DNA of 64,000 nucleotides from Planctomycetota bacterium (lineage in GTDB: Bacteria; Planctomycetota; UBA8742; UBA2392): NCBI GenBank assembly GCA_020638635.1, contig JACKIE010000004.1, positions 1-64,000 on the forward strand. Direction: 5' to 3'. Below are positions 1 to 9,000 of the stretch, piece by piece. The stretch's first letter is position 1. Each line of letters opens with the position of its first letter. A program made the translations under genes and the position numbers. The notes under the pieces are model-generated. The model was not told the origin of the DNA. It was given only the letters and a program-made list of their open reading frames with translations, and searched no databases.

Positions 1-560
1 GCACCACGACCTCGGCCGGCGACTTCGTCGAGGCGGGCATCACCATGAACGTGACGCCGCAGATCAGCCAGGACGGCTACATCACGCTCGAGCTGGACCT
101 CGACATCACCAACTTCACCGGTGAAAGCGCGACGCCCGGCGTGTCGCCGCCCCGCCAGCGCCGCCGGATCACGACGTTCGTGACCGTGCCCGATTCCAGC
201 ACCGTGGTCGTGGGCGGCCTGAAATCCAGCACCAGCAGCAAGACCGTCAACAAGATTCCGCTGCTGGGCGACATCCCCCTGATCGGCGAGCTGTTCAAGA
301 GCCAGCGCACGGTGGAGCGCCGCACCAACCTGTACATCTTCCTGCGTCCCAAAATCCTGAAGGACGCCAACTTCGAGGACTACAGGCGCTTGAGCGAGCA
401 GACCCTTGCCAACGCCAAGGGCGACACGGCCAAAATGAAGACGCCCCAGAAGGAGAGGTTCTTCAACGACGCCGAGGCCGAGTTCCGTCGCCAGCACAAC
501 CCGGCGCCGGGCTCCGCCGACCGCCACTTCGACTACCAGGGTCTGGACAAGAAAGACTAG
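1..560 (+). CDS. Secretin (type II/III secretion, GspD/PilQ-like), C-terminal part
   Basis: This is the 3' end of a gene that begins before the window; the open frame enters at base 3. The visible ~186 residues are the C-terminal half of a secretin domain: a stretch starting VEAGITMNVTPQIS, a variable loop with PPRQRRR, then VPDSSTVVVGGL and the hallmark IPLLGDIPLIGELF, followed by TNLYIFLRPKIL. Secretins form the outer-membrane ring of type II secretion systems and type IV pili. The ~60-residue tail after the barrel is hydrophilic and could be a pilotin-binding S-domain; this is inference. A hairpin terminator follows at 584-611. The two PilX-like proteins further on could belong to the same surface system, but no ATPase or inner-membrane platform gene is in view. 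Confidence 0.93.
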   Translation, partial: TTTSAGDFVEAGITMNVTPQISQDGYITLELDLDITNFTGESATPGVSPPRQRRRITTFVTVPDSSTVVVGGLKSSTSSKTVNKIPLLGDIPLIGELFKSQRTVERRTNLYIFLRPKILKDANFEDYRRLSEQTLANAKGDTAKMKTPQKERFFNDAEAEFRRQHNPAPGSADRHFDYQGLDKKD

Positions 561-583
561 AGCCTGGCTTGAGCGATGCATGC

Positions 584-618
584 ACAAGGGCCGATGGAAG
601 TCGGCCCTTGTCGATTTT
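584..618 (+). terminator. Terminator after the secretin gene
   Basis: A perfect 11-bp stem (ACAAGGGCCGA / TCGGCCCTTGT) with a 6-base loop starts 24 bases after the secretin stop and runs into CGATTTT. It is the only obvious stop signal for that transcript. The left arm of the four-helix-bundle cassette begins on the next base (612). Confidence 0.75.
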
Positions 619-1048
619 GGATTCTAGATTTTGGATTTTAGATTGGAGTTCATTCTCTGAGTTTGCGGCGAAGTGTTCTAATAGAGGCGACGGTCATTGC
701 CACGAGTTCGTTGCCCTCCTTGATTAGTGCATGCAGATCGTCGGGTGGCATCAGATCCAACTCGACAATCATTTCGAGCCAATCCACCGTCTCGTCCGCT
801 TCCTCTTCCACTATGGAAAGTTTGGAGATCATGTCCCGGGTGGATTTCGCGCGGCAGGCGGCCCGGTAATTGGAGGAAACCGAGAATCCGGAACGGATGA
901 CCTGCCGCGCAATCACGTCCGCCGAACGCTTCCCTGGCAGTGAGTCTCCGACGCGCGCTACGCGCTTGGCGAAGTTGCGCGTCCTGGCTTTGAATTCGTT
1001 CTCGTCCATAGCCCCAGTCCAAAATCCAAAATCTAAAATCCAAAATCG
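612..1048. mobile_element. Inverted-repeat cassette carrying a four-helix-bundle gene
   Basis: Two ~34-bp inverted arms made of GATTTTGGATT/TAGATTTTGG units lie at 612-646 and 1015-1048, with about three mismatches. They enclose one gene (650-1009) and almost nothing else: the left arm ends a few bases from its stop codon and the right arm is 5 bases before its start. The cassette sits exactly between the secretin terminator and the corA stop codon at 1049. Related arms without a gene occur at 18318-18474 and a weaker one-sided match at 59881-59900, each right at a stop codon. The geometry resembles an inserted element; no transposase is encoded, so calling it mobile is inference. Confidence 0.5.
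650..1009 (-). CDS. Four-helix-bundle protein (23S rRNA intervening-sequence protein family)
   Basis: A 119-residue, all-helical, charged protein with the family pattern IARQVIRSGFSVSSNYRAA near residues 36-54, then SKLSIVEEEADETVDWLEM. These features match the small four-helix-bundle family first seen encoded in 23S rRNA intervening sequences and related to the Avd proteins of diversity-generating retroelements. Its biochemical role is unknown; positively charged patches suggest nucleic-acid binding. It is the only gene in the inverted-repeat cassette at 612-1048, so its promoter probably lies in the right arm. The start has only a poor GGGG-like ribosome site three bases away. No rRNA gene or reverse transcriptase is nearby. 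Confidence 0.85.
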   Translation of the reverse strand: MDENEFKARTRNFAKRVARVGDSLPGKRSADVIARQVIRSGFSVSSNYRAACRAKSTRDMISKLSIVEEEADETVDWLEMIVELDLMPPDDLHALIKEGNELVAMTVASIRTLRRKLRE

Positions 1049-2146
1049 CTACAGCCACTTGCGGCGGCGGAAGTACCACAGCATGGTTGCGACGATCGCC
1101 GCCATGCAGCCCCAGAAGATCCAGTAGCCATAGGCCATGGTCAACTCGGGCATGTTGCCCGGGCGTGCGGTGTCGAAGTTCATGCCGTACACGCCGGCGA
1201 AGAACGACAGCGGCATGAAGATGGTGGCGACGATGGTCAGCATCTTCATTACTTCGTTCATGCGCTGCGACTGCGTGGCCACCAGCAGTTCGCGCAGGCT
1301 TACCGCGTAGTCCTGCAGGCTCTGGGTCAGGTTGCTCTGGCTGGTGGCGTGGTCGTGGCAGTCGCGCAGGAACAGCTTGACCTCGTCGGTCAGGTACGGC
1401 ACCTGCATGTGCAGCAGGGTGTTCAGGCTGTCGCGGTGCGTGTCGATGTTGCGGCGCAGGTCGAACACCTGGTGCTTCACCTCGTACAGCTCCTGCACCA
1501 CGTTCAGCTCGCCGCCCAGGATGCGCTTCTCAAGCTGGTCCAGCCGCAGTTCATACTCATCCAGGATCGGGAAGTACTCGTCGGTGATGCGGTCAATGAT
1601 CGAGTAGCCGAGGTAGGCCGATGACTTGCCGCGGATCAGCCCGCGCTTGTTGCGAATGCGCTCGCGCAACAGCCGGAACAGATCGTCCTTGGGGCGCTCC
1701 TGGAACGTGATCACGAAATGGTCGCCGAACAGCAGGCCCACCTGTTCCGTGTATACCCCTCCGTGGTCTTCCAGCTCCGGCGCGTGCGTCACGATGAACA
1801 GATACTCGGGGTATGCCTCGGCCTTGGCGCGCTGCGGCACATTCACCACGTCGGCAAGCGCCAGCGGGTGGATGTCCAGCATCTCGCCCAGCTGGCGAAT
1901 CTGCCCGATGTTGCGGAATCCCGCTACATCAACCCAGGTGACCGAATCGCGGTCGATGAACTTCTTCAGGTCGAACGGGTCTTTCAGCTCGACCTCTTCG
2001 ACGTGGGCCGGCCCGAAGTCCACCACCAGCATCCGCGTCGGCAGCGCATCGGGGTTCTCGACCAGCGTGCCCGGCAGCGCGCCCACCGGCGGGCGGTGCT
2101 CGCCGTCCGGGCCCTCACGCTTCATGCGTTCCGTGTTCTCTCCCAT
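1049..2146 (-). CDS. corA: CorA-type magnesium/cobalt channel
   Basis: A ~365-residue cytoplasmic-plus-membrane channel for Mg2+ and similar divalent cations. The N-terminal two thirds is the soluble funnel domain with a long helix. Near the C-terminus TM1 ends in the signature YGMNF (the GMN selectivity motif), a short acidic loop follows, then TM2 and the basic tail FRRRKWL. The open frame extends 11 codons upstream, but I place the start at the ATG at 2146, because TATGCT lies 6 bases before it, as at several other leaderless-looking starts here. An in-frame ATG at 2125 has a GGGAGAG sequence upstream and is an alternative. The gene runs away from the small gene at 2369 and ends exactly at the repeat cassette. 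Confidence 0.93.
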   Translation of the reverse strand: MGENTERMKREGPDGEHRPPVGALPGTLVENPDALPTRMLVVDFGPAHVEEVELKDPFDLKKFIDRDSVTWVDVAGFRNIGQIRQLGEMLDIHPLALADVVNVPQRAKAEAYPEYLFIVTHAPELEDHGGVYTEQVGLLFGDHFVITFQERPKDDLFRLLRERIRNKRGLIRGKSSAYLGYSIIDRITDEYFPILDEYELRLDQLEKRILGGELNVVQELYEVKHQVFDLRRNIDTHRDSLNTLLHMQVPYLTDEVKLFLRDCHDHATSQSNLTQSLQDYAVSLRELLVATQSQRMNEVMKMLTIVATIFMPLSFFAGVYGMNFDTARPGNMPELTMAYGYWIFWGCMAAIVATMLWYFRRRKWL

Positions 2147-2192
2147 CGCGGCAGCATATCCGGCCGCCCCCCCGCACACAGGGCAATTCCTG

Positions 2193-2369
2193 CTAACCCA
2201 TCATCGCGACCTTGAGCTCGACGATGGTACTGACCGGCCCGTGGTCGTACTTGGAAATCATCGCCCCCTTGGCGGTCAGCTCGTTGATGGCCTGCTGCTG
2301 CGCCAGCACCACGTCGGCCGGCATGGAAACGGTGAACACGAATATCTTGTAGGCTGTCCCATACGCCAT
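2193..2369 (-). CDS. Small conserved-looking protein of unknown function, 58 residues
   Basis: I do not recognise the family. The 58-residue product is soluble and mixed alpha/beta (AYKIFVFTVSMPADVVLAQQ, then a Gly-Met-Ile turn and a beta segment ending VELKVAMMG). The ATG at 2369 is chosen because GGAG lies 8 bases upstream; the open frame continues 35 codons further but that part has no plausible composition. It is upstream of corA on the same strand with a 46-base gap, so co-transcription is possible. The size and pattern would fit a single-domain DUF4177-like protein; that is a guess. Confidence 0.6.
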   Translation of the reverse strand: MAYGTAYKIFVFTVSMPADVVLAQQQAINELTAKGAMISKYDHGPVSTIVELKVAMMG

Positions 2370-2534
2370 GACTGTACTCCGCCCGTTGCCCCACGACGCA
2401 ACCGCCGTCACGCAGGCAGGTCGCCCGCGCGAAGTCGCGCCTCCAGATTGTGGAATGCACAGATTGTACCACATGGATCAGGACAAGGCGAATCGCCCGC
2501 AGACAAGGCGTGGCGGGGCGTTCCGTTACGGTAA

Positions 2535-2543
2535 TGCTATAAC
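2535..2543 (+). promoter_or_regulatory. Extended -10 promoter (TGCTATAAC) for a leaderless transcript
   Basis: TGC-TATAAC ends 6 bases before the ATG at 2550, so transcription should begin at or next to the start codon. There is no -35 match and no Shine-Dalgarno sequence. The same nine bases with the same 6-base gap precede the gene starting at 41617 on the other strand. Confidence 0.55.
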
Positions 2544-2549
2544 ACGCCC

Positions 2550-3683
2550 ATGCCCGAGCTGATCGCCGAAGCCGAACGCCAGGCGTTGTTCCCGGTTACG
2601 CGGGAGTGGGCGTACCTGGATAACGCGCGGCGCGGGGCGATCAGCGCTCCGGCCGCCGCGGCTGCGATCCGCTACATTGAGGGATTGCGCGACGGCGGCG
2701 TTACCGCCTGGCCCGACTGGCAGCGCGTATGGGACGACACCAACGCGGCTTTCGCGCGATTCATCGGCGCCGACGTCAGCGAAATCCAGTTCCTGGTCAA
2801 CGCCACGGAAGCCTTCGCCCGCGTCACACTCGGCATCGACTGGAAGCCCGGCGACCACGCCGTGGTCCCCGCACGCGACTACCCGGGCGTGGTGCGCCCG
2901 CTGCTTGACCTGCGCCGCCGCGGCGTCGAGGTCACCCTGGTGCCGGACCGCGACGACGGCTCGCGCCCCGTATCTGACCTGCTGGACGCCATCCGGCCGC
3001 ACACTCGGCTGGTGGCTGCAAGCTGGGTGGACTTCCGCACGGGCTGGAAACTGGACGCACGCGCACTGGCCCGCGGCTGCCGGGAACGCGGCGTGCTGAG
3101 CTTCATCGACGCCGTGCAGGCCGTGGGGGCCATGCCCGTGGACATGCGCGAGCTGGGCTGCGACTTCGCGACTTTCGCGATCCGCAAATACCTGTGCGGG
3201 CTGGATACGCTGGGTGCGCTCTACGTTCGGCGCGAGTCCCTGGGCGCCCTGACGCCCCACACCCAGGGCCTCTTCAGCGTGGAGAATCCGTTTGACTTCG
3301 AGCGCGTCGAGCAGCCGCTAGCGCCCGGCAGCAAGCGCTTTGCGCTCGGCACCCCCGCCATGGTGCAGGTCTATTCGCTGCAGGCGGCGCTGGAGCTGTA
3401 TGGCCGCCACGACGTGTTCGGCCGCGTGGCCGAGATCGCCGCCGAGACACGCGAACACGCCAGGCAGGCGAGTTTCAGACTGTTATCCGAAGGCTGGCCC
3501 GGGTCCAACCTGAGTCAGATCGTGGTGCTGAAACGCGAGGGCAAGCTGGCCGACGAGGGCCTGCAGGGGCGGCTGGAGGCCGCAAAAGTGGCGGCTTCGG
3601 CCCGGCAAGGAATCTTGCGCATCGCGCCCCACTGGTATAACAATCGGGCTGATCTGCAGCGGTTGTTTGAGGTGCTTGGCTAG
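2550..3683 (+). CDS. Class V aminotransferase (cysteine desulfurase / isopenicillin-N-epimerase-like)
   Basis: A 377-residue PLP enzyme of the class V family. Visible signatures are YLDNARRGAIS at 22-32 (substrate-side N-terminal loop), D187 and Q190 in FIDAVQAVGAMPVD (PLP ring and phosphate contacts), and K213 in FAIRKYLCGLDTLGALYVR, which aligns with the Schiff-base lysine. It lacks the mobile catalytic-Cys loop of true IscS/SufS desulfurases, so an epimerase or kynureninase-like reaction on an amino acid is as likely; the substrate cannot be read from sequence. The mRNA appears leaderless. glyA follows 26 bases later with its own ribosome site, so the two PLP enzymes probably form an operon. 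Confidence 0.85.
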   Translation: MPELIAEAERQALFPVTREWAYLDNARRGAISAPAAAAAIRYIEGLRDGGVTAWPDWQRVWDDTNAAFARFIGADVSEIQFLVNATEAFARVTLGIDWKPGDHAVVPARDYPGVVRPLLDLRRRGVEVTLVPDRDDGSRPVSDLLDAIRPHTRLVAASWVDFRTGWKLDARALARGCRERGVLSFIDAVQAVGAMPVDMRELGCDFATFAIRKYLCGLDTLGALYVRRESLGALTPHTQGLFSVENPFDFERVEQPLAPGSKRFALGTPAMVQVYSLQAALELYGRHDVFGRVAEIAAETREHARQASFRLLSEGWPGSNLSQIVVLKREGKLADEGLQGRLEAAKVAASARQGILRIAPHWYNNRADLQRLFEVLG

Positions 3684-3709
3684 CGGGCTCCGCCCGCCGT
3701 GAGGTCCAC

Positions 3710-4912
3710 ATGCCCACAATCGAAGAACTGATCTCGCGCGAGCGGGAGCGCCAGACCCACTCGATCAACCTGATCGCCAGCGAGAACTTCGTGAGCGACT
3801 ACGTGAAGCGGACCATGGGCACCGTCTTCACTAACAAGTACGCCGAGGGCTACCCCGGCAAGCGCTGGTACGGCGGCTGCGAGTTCACGGACCAGGTCGA
3901 GCAACACGCCATCGACCTCGCCAAGCAACTGTTCAAGGCCGAGCATGCCAACGTGCAGCCGCACAGCGGCACGCAGGCGAACCTGAGCGCCTACCTGGCG
4001 CTGATCAAGCCGGGCGACAAGGTGCTGGCCTTCAAGCTTGAGCACGGCGGCCACCTCAGCCACGGCGCGCCCTTCAATGCATCAGGCAAGTACTACAAGT
4101 TCGTCCACTACGGCGTGAACCGCGACACCGGCCTGATCGACATGGACGAGTACGCGGCCCTGCTGAAAGAGCACGGCGACATCAAGCTGGTTGTGACCGG
4201 CGCGAGCAGCTACCCGCGCGCGATCGACTTCGTGCGCATGGCCAAGCTCGCGCGAGAGCACGGCGCTTTGTTCATGGCTGACGTCGCGCACATTTCAGGC
4301 CTGGTCGCGGCCGGCGAACACCAGAGCCCGGTGCCCGTGGCGGACGCGGTCACCATGAGCACGCACAAGACGATCCGCGGCCCGCGCGGCGGCATGATCG
4401 TGTGCAGCGGCAAGTACGCCAGCAAGATCGACCGCGGCGTGTTCCCCGGCAGCCAGGGCGGCCCGCTGGTGCACATCATCGCGGCCAAGGCGGCGATGCT
4501 GGAAGAGGCCCTGAAGCCCGAGTTCAAGCAGTACATCCAGCAGGTGATCAAGAACGCGCAGGCCATGGCGGACGCCTTCCAGCAGCTGGACGGCAAGAAA
4601 TACCGCGTGCTGACCGGCGGGACAGACAATCATATGGTGATGGTGGACATCAGCGGCACGGGCAAAAACGGCATCCAGATCGAGCGCCTGCTGGGTGAGC
4701 AGTCGATTTACGTGAACAAGAATTTCATCCCGTACGATCCGCTTCCGGTTACGGAGACCTCGGGCATCCGCGTAGGCAGCCCGCTGCTGACCACACTGGG
4801 CGCTAAAGAGGCCGACATGGCCCAGGTCGTGCAGCTGATCGACAGGGCAATCGCAGGCGAGAAGGTAACCGCGGACGTCCACAAGTTCATGGAAGCCCTG
4901 CTGGCGCGATAG
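3710..4912 (+). CDS. glyA: Serine hydroxymethyltransferase
   Basis: Cytosolic PLP enzyme that converts serine and tetrahydrofolate to glycine and methylene-THF, the main source of one-carbon units. At 400 residues it is slightly shorter than the usual ~415. Signatures: LIASENFVS at 21-29, YAEGYPGKRWYGG at 44-56, H-S-G-T at 85-88, DVAHISGLVA at 191-200, and K220 in the canonical TMSTHKTIRGPRGG that binds PLP. The ATG at 3710 has GTGAGGT 4-6 bases upstream. It follows the class V aminotransferase closely. Downstream is a run of four palindromes (4920-5048) before the convergent lipoprotein gene. Confidence 0.97.
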   Translation: MPTIEELISRERERQTHSINLIASENFVSDYVKRTMGTVFTNKYAEGYPGKRWYGGCEFTDQVEQHAIDLAKQLFKAEHANVQPHSGTQANLSAYLALIKPGDKVLAFKLEHGGHLSHGAPFNASGKYYKFVHYGVNRDTGLIDMDEYAALLKEHGDIKLVVTGASSYPRAIDFVRMAKLAREHGALFMADVAHISGLVAAGEHQSPVPVADAVTMSTHKTIRGPRGGMIVCSGKYASKIDRGVFPGSQGGPLVHIIAAKAAMLEEALKPEFKQYIQQVIKNAQAMADAFQQLDGKKYRVLTGGTDNHMVMVDISGTGKNGIQIERLLGEQSIYVNKNFIPYDPLPVTETSGIRVGSPLLTTLGAKEADMAQVVQLIDRAIAGEKVTADVHKFMEALLAR

Positions 4913-4919
4913 CGCAGTG

Positions 4920-5048
4920 GCATGCGCTTCCCGACTACGCCAAGGCTCCGTCGGGCAGGCCAGCGCATGCGTAGTCCCACGCGCTTCAAGCGCGTGCCCC
5001 GCCATGGCCTTGAAGGCCATGGCACGACTCACGGCCTGGAAGGCCGTG
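4920..5048. repeat. Array of four consecutive palindromes between convergent genes
   Basis: The whole gap between glyA and the convergent lipoprotein gene is hairpins. 4920-4970 is a long imperfect cruciform (GCATGCGCT / AGCGCATGC outside, CCCGAC / GTCGGG inside). 4978-4996 has perfect arms CACGCGCTT / AAGCGCGTG. 5001-5023 has perfect 11-bp arms GCCATGGCCTT / AAGGCCATGGC. 5030-5048 has arms CACGGCCT / AGGCCGTG. The last three share the centre CTTnAAG or CTGGAAG. They could act as a bidirectional terminator, although there are no T tracts, or be REP-like elements. Confidence 0.8.
4930..4955 (-). repeat. 26-bp covarying hairpin repeat, copy 1
   Basis: On the minus strand this reads 6-bp arm CCCGAC, a 14-base centre containing AGCCTTGGCG, and arm GTCGGG. 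The other copies at 13161-13186 and 18601-18626 keep the centre but have different, mutually complementary arms. Confidence 0.7.
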
Positions 5049-5051
5049 CCA

Positions 5052-6026
5052 CTACTTGAATCGTTCCAGAGCGTCCGTGAACCGGAACATGGTGAAAAGG
5101 TCGGGCCGCTCGCCGCGCCCGGGGCTGTTGTTGGCCAGGTCGATGGCGTCCATGGCCAGGAACACGGGCGCCCAGTGGGCGTAGGGGCCGCCCTTTACCA
5201 CATCCCGCATCGGGGTGATCTCGACCTCTTCCAGCGCGGCCTTGCCGGATCCTTGACGTGTCAATATTGCCTGCGTCAGCTTGCCGCGAACACTCGCGTA
5301 CAGGCTTTCGTTCCAGCCGCCCTGGAGCAGCTGGTCCAGACTGAAGCGGGTGTCCTCGTGCGTGGTTGCCTCGCGCGGCTTCAGGTAAGTTTCGTACACG
5401 TAGTTGTTCCCGTCGCGCACCACCCGCAAGTAGAACTTCCAGTCCGCCTGGGCGCGCAGCCAGTCGCGTGGGTCGGACAGCGCGTCGCCGTCCTGTTCGA
5501 CAGGATTCAAGCCTTCGTCAACGGGAAACTGCTGCCAGATGCGGCGCGGCGCGCGCCCTTCCACGGACAACTCCACGATGAAGCGGTACATATTCGCCGA
5601 GACCATCAACTCGATCAGCCCGTAGAAGGCCTGGCTGGTCACATCCGGCCCGGATGAGAACACGACCGGGTTGGGACTGATGCCGTCCTTGTTTTTGCCG
5701 CGCAACTCGGCGGTTGAGTCCAGCTTCTCAGCATACTCGCCAAGCAGTTTCTGCAGGCGATCGGCGTCCGCCTGTTCGCCATTCACCAGCCATCTGTACT
5801 TGTCACCGTCAGACTTGGCTTCAACGCGCATCCATGCGGCGTGGACCTTCACTTCCGGCTCCGGCACCGTCCGCGATGGATCAGCGGTTGCTTCGCGATT
5901 GTTGGAGGCGGGTTTGACCTCGGAACTTCCATTGCGCGACGGCGACGGCTGATTGGCGCTGCCAACCCCGGAACCGCCACAGGCGGCCAGCAGACAAGAA
6001 AGGCAGGCGGCAATTGCGTACCTCAT
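5052..6026 (-). CDS. Lipoprotein with an ExbD/TolR-like periplasmic domain
   Basis: A 324-residue lipoprotein: signal peptide MRYAIAACLSCLLAAC with lipid Cys at residue 16, a Ser/Pro/Asn-rich linker to ~60, then residues ~62-155. This part has the order of an ExbD/TolR periplasmic domain: a strand, a VNGEQADADRLQKLL helix, PVVFSSGPDVTSQAF, and the GLIELMVSANMYRFIVEL helix-strand. Normal ExbD is anchored by a transmembrane helix, not a lipid, and is about 140 residues, so this would be a lipidated, extended relative; the assignment rests on pattern only. The remaining ~170 residues are not recognised. The start has GGAGAG 6 bases upstream. It probably follows the 1042-residue protein gene in the same minus-strand direction (54-base gap). 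Confidence 0.6.
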   Translation of the reverse strand: MRYAIAACLSCLLAACGGSGVGSANQPSPSRNGSSEVKPASNNREATADPSRTVPEPEVKVHAAWMRVEAKSDGDKYRWLVNGEQADADRLQKLLGEYAEKLDSTAELRGKNKDGISPNPVVFSSGPDVTSQAFYGLIELMVSANMYRFIVELSVEGRAPRRIWQQFPVDEGLNPVEQDGDALSDPRDWLRAQADWKFYLRVVRDGNNYVYETYLKPREATTHEDTRFSLDQLLQGGWNESLYASVRGKLTQAILTRQGSGKAALEEVEITPMRDVVKGGPYAHWAPVFLAMDAIDLANNSPGRGERPDLFTMFRFTDALERFK

Positions 6027-6080
6027 GGGCTCTCCGAGTCTGCCAGCGGCTTGAAGCTCATTCGCTGGAAGCCAATGCCA

Positions 6081-9000
6081 CTAGTCCGTCTTGGGCTTGG
6101 CATTGGCTGTGTGCAGGATGGTTTTGCCGGGCTCGGCCACTACCGGGAGCACGATGTCCTCGTGGCCTTCGATGGTGATCACCACCTTGGCCACCTCGGG
6201 CGTCAGGTTCAGCAGCCAGGCTTCGCAACCGCCTTGCTCGCGGCTCTGCATCAGGTTGAACAGCCGCTTGCCCGGCGCGATCACGTTTACCTCTTTGCCG
6301 CTTGCGTCCAGGTATGCGGACTTGGCCTTCAACTGCACCAGGCTGCGGGCGTCCATGTTCTCGATGGTCAGCTTCAGCAGCGCCGCGGCGCTGGGCGTGA
6401 CGGTCAGGCTGGTGGTCTGGCCGCGCTTGATTTCCACGCCGTGCTCGATCACCGGCTGCAAGCCGTAGGCGCTTACCACCACCTTGTACTTGCCCACGGG
6501 CACGCCGTGCACACTTGAAGGAAGGTTGGGGTCGGGGGCCAATCGTGGATCGTGCCAGTACTCGGCCTCCATCTGCATGTTGAGCCGGCCGAACGCGTTC
6601 ATGGGTTTGACCGGCAGCACTTCTTCATCCATGTCGTCGAAGAACTGCACGCGCCAGATTGCCCCGTGCTGCTGGCCGCCCAGGGCCGGGTTGCCTTCCA
6701 CCCGCAGGTCGAGGGTGCCGAAATCATCGGTAAGTGTCAGCGCCAGCGTCTGCGTCTTGCCTGTGTCCACCAGCTGCTGCGCGCCAGCCTGCAGCCCGCC
6801 TTGCGGGTTCCGGGCGGTCGCTATCACCAGGTACTCGCCTGCCTCAAGCCCCACGAAGGCGACCTTGCCCGTGGCGTCCGGCTGCGCCTGGCGTGACATG
6901 GAACGCTGTTCGGGATCCTCAAGCTTCGCACCGGGCATCAGCTCTACGCTTACCTGGCGGTGGTCCACGCCGGCGGGCAGTCCCAGCGTGACCGTGAAAG
7001 TCTGGATTTCGAACTCGATCTCGATGGTCTGCTCGGGCACCGTGTCCACCTTGATGTCCCGCGTCAGCGAGATCCTCTCGCCCGTGCCTGTGTTGAGGTT
7101 GACGACGGCCAGGTATTCGCCCGCCGGAACGTTCGGGTACAGCCATCCGCCCTCAATCTGCCTGGGCTGGAAGTGACGACGCCTGTCGCTCGAAGCGAGC
7201 TTCGGGTTCAGGCTTGGCGCGTTGATCGTGACCCCCTCGGGAAGTTTCACCAGCAGGGTGACCCAGATCGCGTTGCGGTCGTGCAGCTCAATGGCCTGCT
7301 CGACGCGCTGGCCGTAACCCAGCCTCGTGCCCTCGCCCTTGAAGTTGGCAAGCATCAGATGCCATTCGTCGTGCTGTGCGCCCGGTTTGCCAAGGTACAG
7401 CAGCTCGCGCTCGGTCAGTACATAGGCGTTGCCCGCGGACTTGAATTCGTGGGTGCAGACGCCATCCGGCCCTGTTGTCGCGCTGACAATCACGGGGGCC
7501 TCGTGCCAATAATTGCTCACGACGAAGTGAAGCGGGACGTCCGCGGCCGGCTTGCCGTCGCGGGTGACCGTGACGACCATGACCGGAGGCTCGGGGGCCA
7601 GCTCCAGGCTGGTGGTCTTCCCTTTTTCGATTTCGACGTTGTCCTGCTTCAGCCAGCCGATGGATTCAACAGTGGCAAGCACCAGGTAAGCGCCGGGTGC
7701 CATAGCCTGGATCTCGATGGCTTCGCCCCAGGATGGCAGGGTGGCGTATACGCCTCCCTGGGTCGTGTCGCTGAGCAGCATTGGCCATTCCTCTGGCTTC
7801 AGCGCCATTAACTTCTTGTAAGAAGTCGAATTGCAGCGTACGGCGAAAAGTTGAAACAGGGCCATCCGTTTGTTGGCGTCCGGTCGCACACTGACCTTCA
7901 GCGTACCGCCTTCCGTAAGAGTCACCGTCAGCGGCTCCTTTGCCGGCAAATCCACCTCGACTTCGGCGCGGGCGTGGCCTTTGGCCTGCACGGTGATCAG
8001 CCACTTGCCGCGCCGCAGGCCGGTGATGGTGGTGTGCTCGGCCGTGAGGTCGGCCGAGCGCTCGAACCTGCGTTCATTGTGGGGTGGGAAAACTCCGTCG
8101 AGCATGCGTGCGATCACGCTGTAGGTTTCAATGCCTGTGCTGCCCTCGCTGAGTGCGATCACTTCCAGTGCAATGTGGGGGTCCAGCTTCAGGTCGCCCA
8201 GGTCGGTGAGCTCGCCGGCCTTGATGCTGACCTTGTGCCGCGTTTCCCAGAAGTTGTTCTGGCGCACACTGAGCGTGAACTCGCCCTCGACGATGCCGCT
8301 CAACTCGCCTGCTCCGTCCGCCAGCGTGAGGTTGCGCCAGTAGTTGTTACTTTGCAGCGTGCAGTTGGCACTGACGGGCGTGTCGTCGTCGCTGTTGACC
8401 ACACGCAGTTTCAGCGAGCCGCCGGGCACCACGAACAGGGCGCCCAGGTCGTTGTCGCCATCGCGCAGGTTGATGTCGCGTGCGGCCTTGGACGTCATCG
8501 AGAATGCCAGTTTGCCGCCCGAGGGCGTGAGCATGTAGTTGCCGGCCCACAGCGCATCTTCGCTCAGCTTGAACTCGCCCTTGGCGTCGGTCTTGAGCGA
8601 CCAGATTCGGGGTTCTTGCACGTACTGGTACTGCACGCGGCCCTGTCCGTCCCTGACCGGAGACGGCCGTTTCACCTGCACCCAAGTGGAAAGCTGCAGC
8701 TCGAGATCCGCGACCGGCGAGCGGTCACTCAGGTTGATCACGCTGCCGCGCACAGTGATCACCGGGGTCAGCTGGTTGAACACAGACTGTGATTCCTCGC
8801 CGGCCGTGAACACGATCGCGACGCTGAGGGGCTTGAAACCCTCGTGCCGCACGACCAGCTTGGCGTGGCAGTACTCGGCCTCGATCTGCTGCTTGTCGCG
8901 CCATACGCTACGGGTGGGGCGCACGCCCTCACCCTCGAGGCTGAATTCGACTTTCAGGCGCAGGGCTCCCAACTTGTCGGTTTCGCCTTCGCCGCTGACC

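Noticed and set aside
5250..5265. TTGACGTGTCAA inside the ExbD-like lipoprotein gene as a further porin-type operator
   Set aside because: It is deep in coding sequence and far from any promoter; a 12-bp match can arise by chance.
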